Shown piece after piece: positions 26,785 through 36,885 of a stretch of 64,000 nucleotides of DNA; within the stretch, counting starts at the first letter, position 1, and each line of letters opens with the position of its first letter. Below the pieces are notes generated by a model. The model made no database searches, was not told the origin of the DNA, and worked only from the letters and a program-made list of their open reading frames with translations. The translations under genes were made by a program, and so were the position numbers. The stretch spans positions 124,001 to 188,000 of the forward strand of contig NZ_CABPSP010000002.1 of assembly GCF_902459765.1 (NCBI RefSeq), written 5' to 3'. Source of the stretch: Pandoraea anapnoica. GTDB taxonomy: Bacteria; Pseudomonadota; Gammaproteobacteria; Burkholderiales; Burkholderiaceae.

Positions 26785-26976
26785 TCACGATTCGTCGCGC
26801 GCGCCCCACGGAATCAGCATCGTGGCGGTGCACGTCGCCCCTGCCAGCACGGCGGCCACGCCGTAGCGGGACACCTCGGGCAGGTTGAAGAGCAAACCGT
26901 GGATTGTGGCGAAAATGCCTCCCAGCATCACGAACGCGGCGATGGAGGCAATGCAGACGCGGGTATCGGAGCACAT
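26785..26976 (-). CDS. Small two-TM membrane protein, copy A of a tandem pair
   Basis: A 63-residue protein with two hydrophobic helices: CIASIAAFVMLGGIFATIHG (about 8-27) and VAAVLAGATCTATMLIPW (about 40-57), joined by a short loop. It is a clear paralogue of the 69-residue protein encoded just upstream at 27193-27402; both share IASIAAF..LGG.FATIHGLL and end ML.PW. The ATG has GAGGTGA three bases upstream, a very good ribosome site, which supports a real gene. Function is unknown and I recognise no named family. The copies are separated by 216 bases, enough for a separate promoter. Confidence 0.75.
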   Translation of the reverse strand: MCSDTRVCIASIAAFVMLGGIFATIHGLLFNLPEVSRYGVAAVLAGATCTATMLIPWGARDES

Positions 26977-27192
26977 ACGTCACCTCGCAACGAGGCCACG
27001 CCCGTTGCGAAGCCAATGCTTCGATCGCGAGACTTCACGAGACCGGCGGCGTCGCCACATCTGCGCACGCCGGGGCCGCGCAAACTTCGGATGGCTTCGA
27101 CGGCGTCCCTCGATTTCAGTGTAGGACGCCGTTGCGCAAACGGTTAGCCGTCAGTCGCCGGTCCGGCCTTCGTGCGGCGAAAATAGCAGAAG

Positions 27193-27402
27193 TCAGGACT
27201 TTGTCTTGGTCTCGGCCTCGCTGTCGCGTGGCCAGGGTGTGAGCATCACGACGACGAACAAGATGCCGAACAGCACCGTGACTACGCCGCCGTGCATCAC
27301 GTGCGTCTTGTCGTAAAGCAGTCCGTGAATGGTGGCGAATGCCCCGCCGAGCGTCATGAAGGCCGCAATCGAGGCGATGACGACGCGAAATTCCGAGCCC
27401 AT
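27193..27402 (-). CDS. Small two-TM membrane protein, copy B of a tandem pair
   Basis: A 69-residue protein, paralogue of copy A. Helix 1 is VIASIAAFMTLGGAFATIHG, helix 2 GVVTVLFGILFVVVMLTPWP, followed by a charged tail (RDSEAETKTKS) that copy A lacks. AAGGAG lies five bases before the ATG, an almost ideal ribosome site. A His in the shared ATIHGLL motif at the end of helix 1 is the only conserved polar residue within the membrane segments, so it may matter for function. The role is unknown; small membrane proteins of this size often modulate larger complexes, but nothing nearby names a partner. Confidence 0.78.
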   Translation of the reverse strand: MGSEFRVVIASIAAFMTLGGAFATIHGLLYDKTHVMHGGVVTVLFGILFVVVMLTPWPRDSEAETKTKS

Positions 27403-27673
27403 AGCGACTCCTTATAGTTATCGGCAATGGCGCCGCGCGCAAAGCTGATCCGTTCGATACATCAGATCGCTGAGTAACTTCTTTCGCGGCAACACCAGTG
27501 TACGCCGAACGCTATGGCGCGCCAATTGAGTCGTATGCCTAACCTTCCGGGGTTTGATGCGCGTCAATATCTCGGCCCTTTGTGGCCAGGCGAAACCTCG
27601 CCGAGTCCTGCCCTCACCTCATGGGAAGAAGGCAGGCTGGCGGGATGTCGTTCTACTGTCGCTCAGTTGTCGC

Positions 27674-27967
27674 TTAACGGCGTGCGCTCTGACTTTGCGC
27701 CCAGCGGAAATGTCCGCTGCGCAGCAGGACGGGACCGGGAAGTCCCATCGCGAGGTATTCACGCGTGAGGGCATGGATGCGGCTGCGACCGTGTTCGAAC
27801 GCGTGAAGCAGGTCGTCGGCGCGTGCCGAGTGGGCGTGGAAGTGGGATTCCAGCGCTTCGGCGGAGACGGCACAATCGATCGGCCGACCATTGACGACGA
27901 CAGCAAACTCGATCGTCAGCTCTTCGTAATTGAACATGGGACGGTGATCCGGAAACTCGATCTGCAT
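27674..27967 (-). CDS. DUF1488-family protein
   Basis: A 97-residue protein starting MQIEFPDHRPMFNYEELTIE, then FAVVVNGRPIDCAVSAEALESHF, the beta-hairpin and 'ALE.HF' pattern of DUF1488 proteins common in Burkholderiales. GGGGGTG lies five bases before the ATG at 27967; the frame is open upstream but without a ribosome site. Family function is unknown. A perfect 18-base palindrome lies 35 bases upstream of the start. Confidence 0.75.
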   Translation of the reverse strand: MQIEFPDHRPMFNYEELTIEFAVVVNGRPIDCAVSAEALESHFHAHSARADDLLHAFEHGRSRIHALTREYLAMGLPGPVLLRSGHFRWAQSQSARR

Positions 27968-28001
27968 GGCGGCACCCCCGGTTGACGAAAGGACGCAATC
28001 G

Positions 28002-28019
28002 ACGTGTCGGCCGACACGT
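28002..28019. promoter_or_regulatory. Perfect 18-bp palindrome upstream of the DUF1488 gene
   Basis: ACGTGTCGG at 28002-28010 is followed without spacer by its exact reverse complement CCGACACGT. It lies 35-52 bases upstream of the DUF1488 ATG on the minus strand, a position that suits an operator for a dimeric regulator. The regulator is unknown. Confidence 0.45.
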
Positions 28020-28170
28020 TCCATCCAGCATAGTGCATCGCTGGACGATCGGAAAATTGCGTCGCTTATCGGTTCGTCACGATCGATTGGGGAAGGTTCC
28101 GGATCATTCGACTCTCGACATTCAACGTTAATCAATCATCGCAACTTCATGATTAATAACGACAAATTAC

Positions 28171-28190
28171 TAAAAAAGGTTGTACTAACC
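28171..28190 (-). terminator. Weak hairpin plus T6 at the end of the FMN reductase gene
   Basis: On the minus strand GGTT-AGTAC-AACC is followed by TTTTTTA. The stop codon TAG lies within the loop. The stem is only four pairs, so this is a candidate terminator supported mainly by the T-run. Confidence 0.4.
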
Positions 28191-28733
28191 GAGAAACTCG
28201 ACGAAGCCAGCGACAAAATCCTTTAGTTGCTGACGCACAGCGTCGTCCACGAGATTGCCATCCGCGTCGACGGCCTTGTTCGCATGCGACACCATCAACC
28301 GGCCCTGCCACCAGGGCGTGGTTTGCAACGTGCGCAGCACCGGCAACCAGGCGTTCTGGCTCAGGATGGTGCCGAAACCGCCAGGCGATGCGCCCATGAT
28401 CACCACCGGCTTGTCGCGGAACACCCGTGCACTATCTGCTGGCGGACGCGATAGCCAATCCAACGCATTCTTGAACACGCCCGGCATGCCGTTGTTGTAC
28501 TCGGGCGTCGCGAGCAGCAGGCCGTCGGCCTGTGCGATGGCGTCCTTCAGGGCCGTGACCGCCGCAGGGATCCCCTCGCTCGCTTCGAGATCGCCGTCAT
28601 ACAGCGGAATGCCATGAAGCGTTCTGACGTCCAGGGTGACGCCCGCCGGTGCCACCGCCTTGGCGGCCATCAGCAATGCCGTGTTGTAAGAGCCCTTGCG
28701 CAGGCTGCCGGACAAACCAATGATCGTCGTCAT
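28185..28733 (-). CDS. NADPH-dependent FMN reductase (ChrR/YieF-like)
   Basis: A 182-residue flavodoxin-fold reductase. The phosphate loop is GLSGSLRKGSYNTALL at the N terminus, and the flavin/dimer motif is LLATPEYNNGMPGVFKNALDW around residue 75, as in ChrR and azoreductase-like enzymes that reduce quinones, chromate or azo dyes by two electrons. It is soluble and likely a tetramer by analogy. It lies 64 bases downstream of astB on the same strand and could be read from that transcript, though the pathway offers no need for it. Confidence 0.9.
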   Translation of the reverse strand: MTTIIGLSGSLRKGSYNTALLMAAKAVAPAGVTLDVRTLHGIPLYDGDLEASEGIPAAVTALKDAIAQADGLLLATPEYNNGMPGVFKNALDWLSRPPADSARVFRDKPVVIMGASPGGFGTILSQNAWLPVLRTLQTTPWWQGRLMVSHANKAVDADGNLVDDAVRQQLKDFVAGFVEFLG

Positions 28734-28797
28734 CGAATCGACTCCTTTTTCGTTGCAAAACGGAATATGTTGACGGCGGCGCGACGCTCGGCACGGC

Positions 28798-30159
28798 TCA
28801 CGTCAAGCGCTGGAAGGGGTACAGGCTGCCGAGACCGAGCAATTGCGTCAGTTCGTCGAGTGCGGTGCGGCACTCGTCCAGCAAGGCCGGATCGGCCAGA
28901 TCGGCCACCGCCAACCGGTCGCGGTAGTGACGTTTCACCCAATCGGTCAACGTGGCGTAGCGTGCGTCGTCGATCCATAGCCCCTCGTGCGCCGCCTGGC
29001 GCTCTTCGTCGGTGAGCACTACACGCAGCCGCAAACACGCCGGTCCACCGCCGTTACGCATGCTTTCGCGCAAATCGAAGACGTGCAGCTCGCGAATCGG
29101 ACCGCCACCGGCAACCAGCGCCTCCAGATAACGCCAGACTGCTGGCCGCTCGCGGCATTCCTGTGGCACGACCAGCCGCATTCCGCCGCCGGCCTCCGGC
29201 GAGCGCGCCAACAACTGGCTGTTGAAAAGGTAACTGCCCACGGTGTCTTCCATCGACACATCGGTCGCCGACACCTCGATGACTTCGAGCGTCGCGCCCT
29301 GTGCAGTCAGCCGCTCGCGCAGCGTATCCAGCACGGCTGCCTGATCGAGGAATGCCTGTGCATGGCAGAACAGCACGTTGCCGTTGCCCACCGCGATCAC
29401 GTCGTTATGGAAGACACCGGCGTCGATGGCGTCGGGATGTTGCTGGGCGAAGACGACATCCGCCTCGTTCAATCCATGCAGGCGGGCGATGGCCTGACTC
29501 GCCTGCAGCGTCTGACGCGCGGGAAAGCGCCGCGGCGCTGCGGCGGTGGCAAGGTCGTCGCGACCGTAGACGAAGAACTCGACGCCGCGCTCGCCATACG
29601 CGCCACATAGCCGCGTGTGGTTAGCGGCGCCCTCATCTCCGAGCGACGGCCAGCCGGGCAACGCGTCGTGATGCGCAAAGCGGGCTTCGTCGGGAAACGC
29701 AGCACGCAGCACGCGCGACGTGGTTTCGTGTTCGATGGCGCGATGCAACTTGCTGCAAAGGTTTGCTGCAGTGAAGTGCACGCGACCGTCGGACGTGTCG
29801 GCCGACGGACTGACGGTGGCGGCATTGGCTGTCCACATGCTCGCCGCTGAGCAGGCGGCTCCCAGCAATCCCGGTGCACTGCGGGCGGCCTCGCGAATGA
29901 CGTTGCCGTCGTCCCCCGAAAACCCGAGCGTGCGCAACAACGCGATCGACGGGCGCTCCTGAGGCGGTAACACGCCCTGCGCATAGCCCATGTCGGCGAG
30001 CGCTTTCATCTTGGCAAGCCCCTGTAACGCGGCCTCGCGCGGGTTCGAAACGCGATTGGCGTTGTTGGCCGACGCCACATTGCCGAACGACAAACCCGCG
30101 TAGTTGTGCGTGGGGCCGACCAATCCGTCGAAGTTGGCTTCGATGGCAAAGCGCGTCAT
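28798..30159 (-). CDS. astB: N-succinylarginine dihydrolase
   Basis: A 453-residue enzyme of the amidinotransferase (pentein) fold. It converts N2-succinylarginine to N2-succinylornithine, CO2 and two ammonia, step two of the arginine succinyltransferase pathway. It opens with the family block [18 protein letters not shown], and the catalytic Cys is in [16 protein letters not shown] near the C terminus; NSQLLAR and [14 protein letters not shown] lie between. Length is normal for AstB. It is 83 bases downstream of astD; the leader contains a short tandem duplication that includes the ribosome site (AGGA six bases before the ATG). Confidence 0.96.
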   Translation of the reverse strand: MTRFAIEANFDGLVGPTHNYAGLSFGNVASANNANRVSNPREAALQGLAKMKALADMGYAQGVLPPQERPSIALLRTLGFSGDDGNVIREAARSAPGLLGAACSAASMWTANAATVSPSADTSDGRVHFTAANLCSKLHRAIEHETTSRVLRAAFPDEARFAHHDALPGWPSLGDEGAANHTRLCGAYGERGVEFFVYGRDDLATAAAPRRFPARQTLQASQAIARLHGLNEADVVFAQQHPDAIDAGVFHNDVIAVGNGNVLFCHAQAFLDQAAVLDTLRERLTAQGATLEVIEVSATDVSMEDTVGSYLFNSQLLARSPEAGGGMRLVVPQECRERPAVWRYLEALVAGGGPIRELHVFDLRESMRNGGGPACLRLRVVLTDEERQAAHEGLWIDDARYATLTDWVKRHYRDRLAVADLADPALLDECRTALDELTQLLGLGSLYPFQRLT

Positions 30160-30162
30160 GTG

Positions 30163-30201
30163 AAATCCTGAGAGAAAAACCCAAATCCTGAGACGAAAAA
30201 C
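30163..30201 (-). repeat. Short tandem repeat including the astB ribosome site
   Basis: AAATCCTGAGAGAAAAAC (30163-30180) is repeated as AAATCCTGAGACGAAAAAC (30183-30201) with one inserted base. Read on the minus strand, each copy carries AGGA; only the copy next to the ATG is positioned to serve astB. It looks like a local duplication within the astD-astB gap. Confidence 0.6.
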
Positions 30202-30242
30202 TTACGGCATTGCGTACAGCAATCTGCGGCATTGTGCCTGAA

Positions 30243-31898
<1,656 letters not shown>

Positions 31899-31921
31899 TC
31901 AGCTTTAGGAGAATGCTCATC

Positions 31922-32992
31922 ATGACCGACGCCAAACGTTCGGCCCTTCGTCATTGGCTCAGTGACGTACGCGAATCGCGAGATCACCCGCACGATGCAG
32001 GCATCGATCCTTGCGGTGTGCACTGGCAGCGGCACGCAGAGGGCGTGTTGGAATTGACGCCGCACGGGATGGTTGCGGCCTCCACGACGTCAGATGCGTC
32101 CGACGGTACATCCCCATCCGCAGCAGGCCACCGTTATGACGCCGTCCTCTCCTGCGGAATTCACGGGGACGAGACGGCGCCCATCGAAATCGTCGACGGG
32201 ATCTTGCGCGACATCGCCGACGGAAAATTGACGCTGCGCGAGCGTGTGCTCGTCGTGCTCGGCAACCCGGATGCCGTTCGGGCAGGCAAGCGATATCTCG
32301 AGTACGACCTCAATCGCCTGTTTCAAGGCGCGCATGCCAAGCGTGCCGAGTCGCCGGCCGTTCAGCGCGCACGCGAGCTGGAAGTCATCGTGGCGCAGTT
32401 CTTTGCGGGGGTGGACGGCGTGCGCCGTCAGCGACGTCACGTCGACATGCACACTGCCATTCGCGCTTCGCTGTTTCCTCGCTTTGCCGTCGTCCCGGGC
32501 ACCCCGGAACGCCCCCCTCAGGCCGCCTGGTTCGACGCCCTCGCCGCCGCCGATATCGAAGCGACGATGCGCACCGAACAGCCGTCCGTCACGTTCTCCT
32601 ACTACACTTGCGCCCGCTTCGGGGCCGAGAGTTGCACGCTGGAGCTGGGCAAGGTCGCGCCCTTCGGTGAGAACCGGCTGGCGGACTTCGCGGGCATCGA
32701 CGCGGCGTTGCGCCGATGGTTGTCCGGGGGTGACATGGCGGCGCGCGAAGATGGACAGGTGCTGCAGACGAAGCGCTTTCGAGTGGCCGCCGAAATCGTG
32801 CGCCATACGGATGCGTTCGTCCTCGACGTGCCCGCCGACACGCCGAACTTCACGGCATATCCCGCAGGCACCGTACTGGCGCGCGACGGTGAGAACACCT
32901 ACACCGTTTCGCATCCGGAAGAACGCATCGTGTTTCCCAATCCGAATGTGGCAAACGGTCTGCGTGCAGGCGTCATGGTCGTGCCCGAGTAA
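31922..32992 (+). CDS. astE: Succinylglutamate desuccinylase
   Basis: A 356-residue zinc hydrolase of the M14-related AstE/AspA family; it releases glutamate and succinate in the last pathway step. Zinc ligands appear in SCGIHGDETAPIEIVD (His and Glu) and VDMHTAIRASLFP (His); the catalytic Glu is in ESCTLELGKVAPFGENRL. ATG 31922 has AGGAG ten bases upstream; another ATG nine bases earlier overlaps this site too closely. It reads away from astD-astB, so the two halves of this sub-cluster are divergent. Confidence 0.95.
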   Translation: MTDAKRSALRHWLSDVRESRDHPHDAGIDPCGVHWQRHAEGVLELTPHGMVAASTTSDASDGTSPSAAGHRYDAVLSCGIHGDETAPIEIVDGILRDIADGKLTLRERVLVVLGNPDAVRAGKRYLEYDLNRLFQGAHAKRAESPAVQRARELEVIVAQFFAGVDGVRRQRRHVDMHTAIRASLFPRFAVVPGTPERPPQAAWFDALAAADIEATMRTEQPSVTFSYYTCARFGAESCTLELGKVAPFGENRLADFAGIDAALRRWLSGGDMAAREDGQVLQTKRFRVAAEIVRHTDAFVLDVPADTPNFTAYPAGTVLARDGENTYTVSHPEERIVFPNPNVANGLRAGVMVVPE

Positions 32993-33035
32993 ATTGAGGC
33001 GCGGGACACGCCGACCGTCGACGACGTTTTGTGTG

Positions 33036-33061
33036 ATTGCCGGTGACGTGTCACTGGCAAT
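33036..33061. repeat. Long inverted repeat downstream of astE
   Basis: ATTGCCGGTGAC and GTCACTGGCAAT are inverted with two bases between and one mismatch (a G-U pair in RNA). It starts 44 bases after the astE stop. No T-run follows on either strand, so it is either a factor-dependent terminator structure, an mRNA-stabilising hairpin or an operator for the next gene. Confidence 0.5.
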
Positions 33062-33237
33062 GCGCGACGACACCTACGCAGGATTGCGAATGAACGTTTT
33101 TAAACGCCTGTCCGGGCGTCGTCGTCGCGCGGGGATACGGGTAGCATCGCCCACTTCATTTCTCCTGCGAAACGGCCGCGGGCGGCGCGGATAAAGGGAA
33201 TCGGGAAAACGCGCCTGTCCGGCCGTCCACCGACGAC

Positions 33238-35199
33238 ATGCCTCACGAACTCTCGCTCGCCTCCTCTCACTTTTCGCGCGTCAACGCGTTGAGCGTCAAC
33301 CACACGACTGCCGCACCATCGACCGAACCGGCGCGTCACCTCGTAGACGATTTCGCCCGCGCGCAACAGACGCCCCTTATGCTGACGCTGGGCCATCGCG
33401 CCCCCCGGATCACCGCTGTCGCACAGGCAATTCACCGCGAACATGGCGACGAACTCTCGCTAGTGCTGCGACGCACTACCAACCTGGCATCGTCGCGGGG
33501 TGCACAACGGGGACGCGCCCTTGCGTCAGGCCTATCCATCGCACGGGATGCCCCCGCCGCTGCCGATCAGATCTACACGATGTTGCGTGACGAGGTCGCC
33601 GTGCCCGCCCTGCGCCGCTTTGAACGCCTGCACTGCAACGACGCATCGCGCAGCCGGTCAGGAGCGCCCGCGTCGCGCAATGGCGCTCGCCCGCACGCAA
33701 TGACGGCCACGCCGCCGTGGTTCGACGAACTGCTCCCCCATCTGCGCACGGAATCGCAACTGCTGGCGCAACGCGGTCTGTGCGTCGACAAGGTCAGGCA
33801 TCGGCTCGATGCGCTCGTTCGTCACGAGCACCCCGGGGTCTCCTGGCGGGCGATGCAAATCGGCCTGGAGCGCGACGCGCTTCCCTTCGCCCTCGGCGCC
33901 ACCGTACTCTCCGTACTTGCGGACACCGTCGATCCTCAGCGGCGTCTCGCCCTCATGTGGCCGCCCATCGAAGCGGCCGGGGTTGTGCTGATCAACCTGA
34001 TCGGCATGGCGCGCTTTACCGCCGGGCATCCGGAACTGGCGAGCCGGATGGCGCGTATCACACCAACACAGTCGCTCGAAGCCGTTAGCGCCATGCTGCG
34101 ACATCCGGTACGAGACGTTGCCGCGCACGTGATCGGATTCGTGTTTTGCTACGGTGTCGTGCGCAACCTGGCGCGAATCGCCGTCGAAGCCGGGCTGTCG
34201 AGTGCCGTGCCGGGCATCATGGCGTATCGGTTCGGTAACACGATCCACGCCGCGCTCGAGATCTTGTTGTGTCCGATCCCAGGCGCGCTCCTCGGGCCGA
34301 TCATCGACCGCATCGCGCTGGATCCGGACCATGCCCGGCTCGAACCGCTGTTGCAGGATCGCTTTGCCGATTTGATCTGCAAGATGAGCGACGATGTCCC
34401 GCCGGAGGGCGGCGAGTCGTTCTGGCCCGCGTTTCAGGCCGCCTTCGGGGAGTTACTGCGCTCCGGCGCGCCGAAGGCGATCTGGCTCACGCTGACCCTC
34501 GGCTTCTATTTCCTGTCGACGTTCCACAGCGGTGCTTCCGCGCCCCGGGAGATCGACGATGCATTCGACGCATCCGGCGCCGACGAGACCGTCTGGGAAA
34601 ACGCGCTGGCGCTCCGCGCTAACGCGACCACGCCCCCGGACACAGGCAGCGCTGAGGGCGAAGGCGTCGACTGGCACACACAGGCGGTGCTCAGCGTGCT
34701 TTACGGACTGATTGCGTCCTTCGTGTCGATGCAGGGCATGGCGTCGCGGCACGAGGCGATTGCCACGGCCTATACCCGTCGGCGGGGACGGCCGAAGATC
34801 AGCACCGTCACACTGACCTCGCAGATTGATTCGGGGCACTCCTCCGGAAGCTCTCACTCCGATCTGCTTGACAGTCCGGTCACCCCGGCCAGCCCGACTA
34901 GCAACCGTACGAACGCCTTTTCCGCCGCCAATGGGCAACACACCGATGCCGGTGACACATCCGGCGACGACGCCGTCTTCCTGCCGATGAACGACGCCAT
35001 CAGCACGTCGTCGGACAGCGACGTCAGTAGTCCTGTATCGGCCGCTCCACATGACCCGCATCCCGGACATCAGAGTTTTCAGGCACGCAAACGGGGGACG
35101 TCGATCCCGCCCGCCGGTGTGTTGCCGCCAGTGAGACACCAGACTGCCGCGGCCCCGGACGAAGACGGCGAACGCGAGGACATCCAGACGGCTTTGTGA
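33238..35199 (+). CDS. Unrecognised 653-residue protein with hydrophobic core and Ser/Thr-rich tail
   Basis: I do not recognise a family. Residues 1-160 are polar with a Ser/Thr-rich beginning (MPHELSLASSHFSRVNALSV). A helical core at about 200-500 contains six moderately hydrophobic stretches (214-230, 243-260, 294-312, 337-357, 413-430, 482-498), among them VAAHVIGFVFCYGVVRN and AIWLTLTLGFYFLSTF. The last 135 residues are low-complexity, rich in Ser, Thr, Asp and Pro (SGHSSGSSHSDLLDSPVTPA). There is no cleavable signal peptide and no ribosome site before the ATG. The layout (disordered ends, hydrophobic hairpins) is reminiscent of membrane-inserting effectors or translocators, but this is only architecture; a species-specific membrane protein is equally possible. 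It stands alone between astE and a permease. Confidence 0.7.
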   Translation: MPHELSLASSHFSRVNALSVNHTTAAPSTEPARHLVDDFARAQQTPLMLTLGHRAPRITAVAQAIHREHGDELSLVLRRTTNLASSRGAQRGRALASGLSIARDAPAAADQIYTMLRDEVAVPALRRFERLHCNDASRSRSGAPASRNGARPHAMTATPPWFDELLPHLRTESQLLAQRGLCVDKVRHRLDALVRHEHPGVSWRAMQIGLERDALPFALGATVLSVLADTVDPQRRLALMWPPIEAAGVVLINLIGMARFTAGHPELASRMARITPTQSLEAVSAMLRHPVRDVAAHVIGFVFCYGVVRNLARIAVEAGLSSAVPGIMAYRFGNTIHAALEILLCPIPGALLGPIIDRIALDPDHARLEPLLQDRFADLICKMSDDVPPEGGESFWPAFQAAFGELLRSGAPKAIWLTLTLGFYFLSTFHSGASAPREIDDAFDASGADETVWENALALRANATTPPDTGSAEGEGVDWHTQAVLSVLYGLIASFVSMQGMASRHEAIATAYTRRRGRPKISTVTLTSQIDSGHSSGSSHSDLLDSPVTPASPTSNRTNAFSAANGQHTDAGDTSGDDAVFLPMNDAISTSSDSDVSSPVSAAPHDPHPGHQSFQARKRGTSIPPAGVLPPVRHQTAAAPDEDGEREDIQTAL

Positions 35200-35327
35200 C
35201 GAAGTGTTGCGCGCACTTGCCGTGAATGCCCCGGCGTGGCATCTTGCTCTCCAAGCGCGTTCTTTGCGCATGACACTTCTGACGGACGCACCGCAAGACG
35301 CGCCGTCCCCTGCCTGCCGGAGCGCCT

Positions 35328-36512
35328 ATGCTTAATTCCACGCCGAGCGAACTCGCTCGTAACCTGCTGATCGTGCTGGTCCTCGGACTGCTGATCGTCG
35401 GCACTTTATGGGTGTTGCTGCCGTTCCTGCCCGCATTCATCTGGGCCGTAACGATCGTCGCCTCGACCTGGCCGTTGCTCATCGGTCTCCAGCGTCGCCT
35501 GTGGGGCAAACGGTGGCTTGCCACGACCATCATGATCGTCGGCATGCTGATCATCGTGGTGGCACCGCTCTCGGCAGCGATCGGCACCCTGATCGGCCAC
35601 GCTTCGGACATCAGCGATCAGGTACATTCCTTCGGCCAGCACGGACTCCCCATGCCGCCCGAATGGCTCGCGCGCATTCCCGTGGTCGGCCAGCGCGCCA
35701 GCGAAGAATGGCAGTCGCTCGCGGCCGCGGGTCCCGGCGGCCTGGTCTCCAAGGTTCAGCCGTATGCCGTCAAGGCGGCGTCATGGGGATTTTCCAAGCT
35801 GGGGTCCATCGGCTTGCTGGTGGTCCACCTCGGCCTGACGCTGATCATCTCCGGCATTCTTTTCATGCAGGGTGAACGTGCCGCACGGGCACTGATCCGT
35901 ATTGCGCGTCGCCTTGGTGGCGATCGCGGCGAGGAGTCGGTGCGACTTGCGGGCATGTCGATTCGCGCGGTCGCGCTTGGGATCGTCGTGACGGCCGTCA
36001 CACAGTCGTTGCTCGGCGGACTCGGCCTGTGGCTCACCGGCGTCCCGTTGCCAGGTTTCCTGACGGCGCTGATGCTAGTGCTGTGTATCGCGCAGATCGG
36101 GCCGTTCCCGGTCCTGCTCTCGAGCGTGGCATGGCTCTACTGGCAAGACAGCCCGACGCTCGCCACGTTGCTGCTGGTGCTGTCGATCTTCATCGGCATG
36201 CTCGATAACGTCATGCGACCGATGCTCATTCGCCGGGGTGCCGATCTGCCGATGACGCTGATTCTTGCGGGGGTACTCGGGGGGATGCTGACGTTCGGCA
36301 TCGTCGGACTGTTTGTCGGTCCGGTGATTCTCGCCGTGACGTACACGCTGCTGATGGCGTGGATCAACGAGGGACTGAATCGTCCGGCGACGGCACCGAG
36401 CGGTGCACCGCTGGCGTCGCCTGCAGACGGGAAGGCCTTGCCGGAAGGTACGCCGGATGCGGCACCTAAGGCACTCTCGACGGCCGCACCGGACGTCAAG
36501 AAACCTCGCTGA
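35328..36512 (+). CDS. AI-2E/YdiK-family transporter
   Basis: A 394-residue membrane protein with about seven to eight helices. The N terminus LLIVLVLGLLIVGTLWVLLP and FLPAFIWAVTIVASTWPLL, a long extracytoplasmic region (100-160), and the C-terminal block VRPMLIRRGADLP-like NVMRPMLIRRGADLPMTLIL with GVLGGMLTFGIVGLFVGPVI are hallmarks of the UPF0118/AI-2E family. Family members are linked to autoinducer-2 export or Na+/H+ exchange; the substrate here is unknown. The last 40 residues are a Pro/Ala/Lys-rich cytoplasmic tail. It is followed by a good terminator. Confidence 0.88.
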   Translation: MLNSTPSELARNLLIVLVLGLLIVGTLWVLLPFLPAFIWAVTIVASTWPLLIGLQRRLWGKRWLATTIMIVGMLIIVVAPLSAAIGTLIGHASDISDQVHSFGQHGLPMPPEWLARIPVVGQRASEEWQSLAAAGPGGLVSKVQPYAVKAASWGFSKLGSIGLLVVHLGLTLIISGILFMQGERAARALIRIARRLGGDRGEESVRLAGMSIRAVALGIVVTAVTQSLLGGLGLWLTGVPLPGFLTALMLVLCIAQIGPFPVLLSSVAWLYWQDSPTLATLLLVLSIFIGMLDNVMRPMLIRRGADLPMTLILAGVLGGMLTFGIVGLFVGPVILAVTYTLLMAWINEGLNRPATAPSGAPLASPADGKALPEGTPDAAPKALSTAAPDVKKPR

Positions 36513-36534
36513 ATGCCCAGTCGGAGGGGTGAAC

Positions 36535-36571
36535 GCGGGGCACGTACGTCACGCGCCCCGTACCCATTTTT
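36535..36571 (+). terminator. Rho-independent terminator after the AI-2E gene
   Basis: CGGGGC (36536-36541) pairs with GCCCCG (36555-36560), with possible inner ACG/CGT pairs, and the stem is followed by TACCCATTTTT. It starts 23 bases past the stop codon. Confidence 0.7.
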
Positions 36572-36649
36572 CGGATTCCTTCACCTGTCGCGTATCACCG
36601 CGACGTGGCTAAATGGCTCTCACACTCATACGCCTTCGGGAGCCACGCC

Positions 36650-36850
36650 ATGCCATCCACCAAGACCACCGTCCAGACCACGCCGCGCACCCGGCGCTCG
36701 CTACGCGTGCCGCGTCGCGCCCGCCTGGGGGATCCGCCACTACTGCGACGCGTCGCCAATGAACTGGCCTACACGCCGACACGTTGCCGTGTCACTGCGA
36801 GTCTGCTCGTGGGACGCGTCAATCCGTGGTGGCAACGCTTGCAAGCATAG
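36650..36850 (+). CDS. Small Arg-rich hypothetical protein
   Basis: A 66-residue, strongly basic protein (MPSTKTTVQTTPRTRRSLRV..., ending VNPWWQRLQA). GGGAG lies seven bases before the ATG and third-codon positions are mostly G or C, as in neighbouring genes, which argues for coding. It lies between the AI-2E terminator and the convergent fahA gene. No family is recognised; a nucleic-acid- or ribosome-associated role would fit the charge but is a guess. A longer frame starting at 36605 is possible but lacks a ribosome site. Confidence 0.45.
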   Translation: MPSTKTTVQTTPRTRRSLRVPRRARLGDPPLLRRVANELAYTPTRCRVTASLLVGRVNPWWQRLQA

Positions 36851-36885
36851 CGGGATCAGGTCGGGATCGGGCCCGACCCGTGCGT

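Noticed and set aside
29780-29812. Second GTGTCGGCCGAC-like palindrome inside astB
   Set aside because: It partly matches the 18-bp palindrome at 28002 but lies within codons of astB and is not full length, so probably chance.
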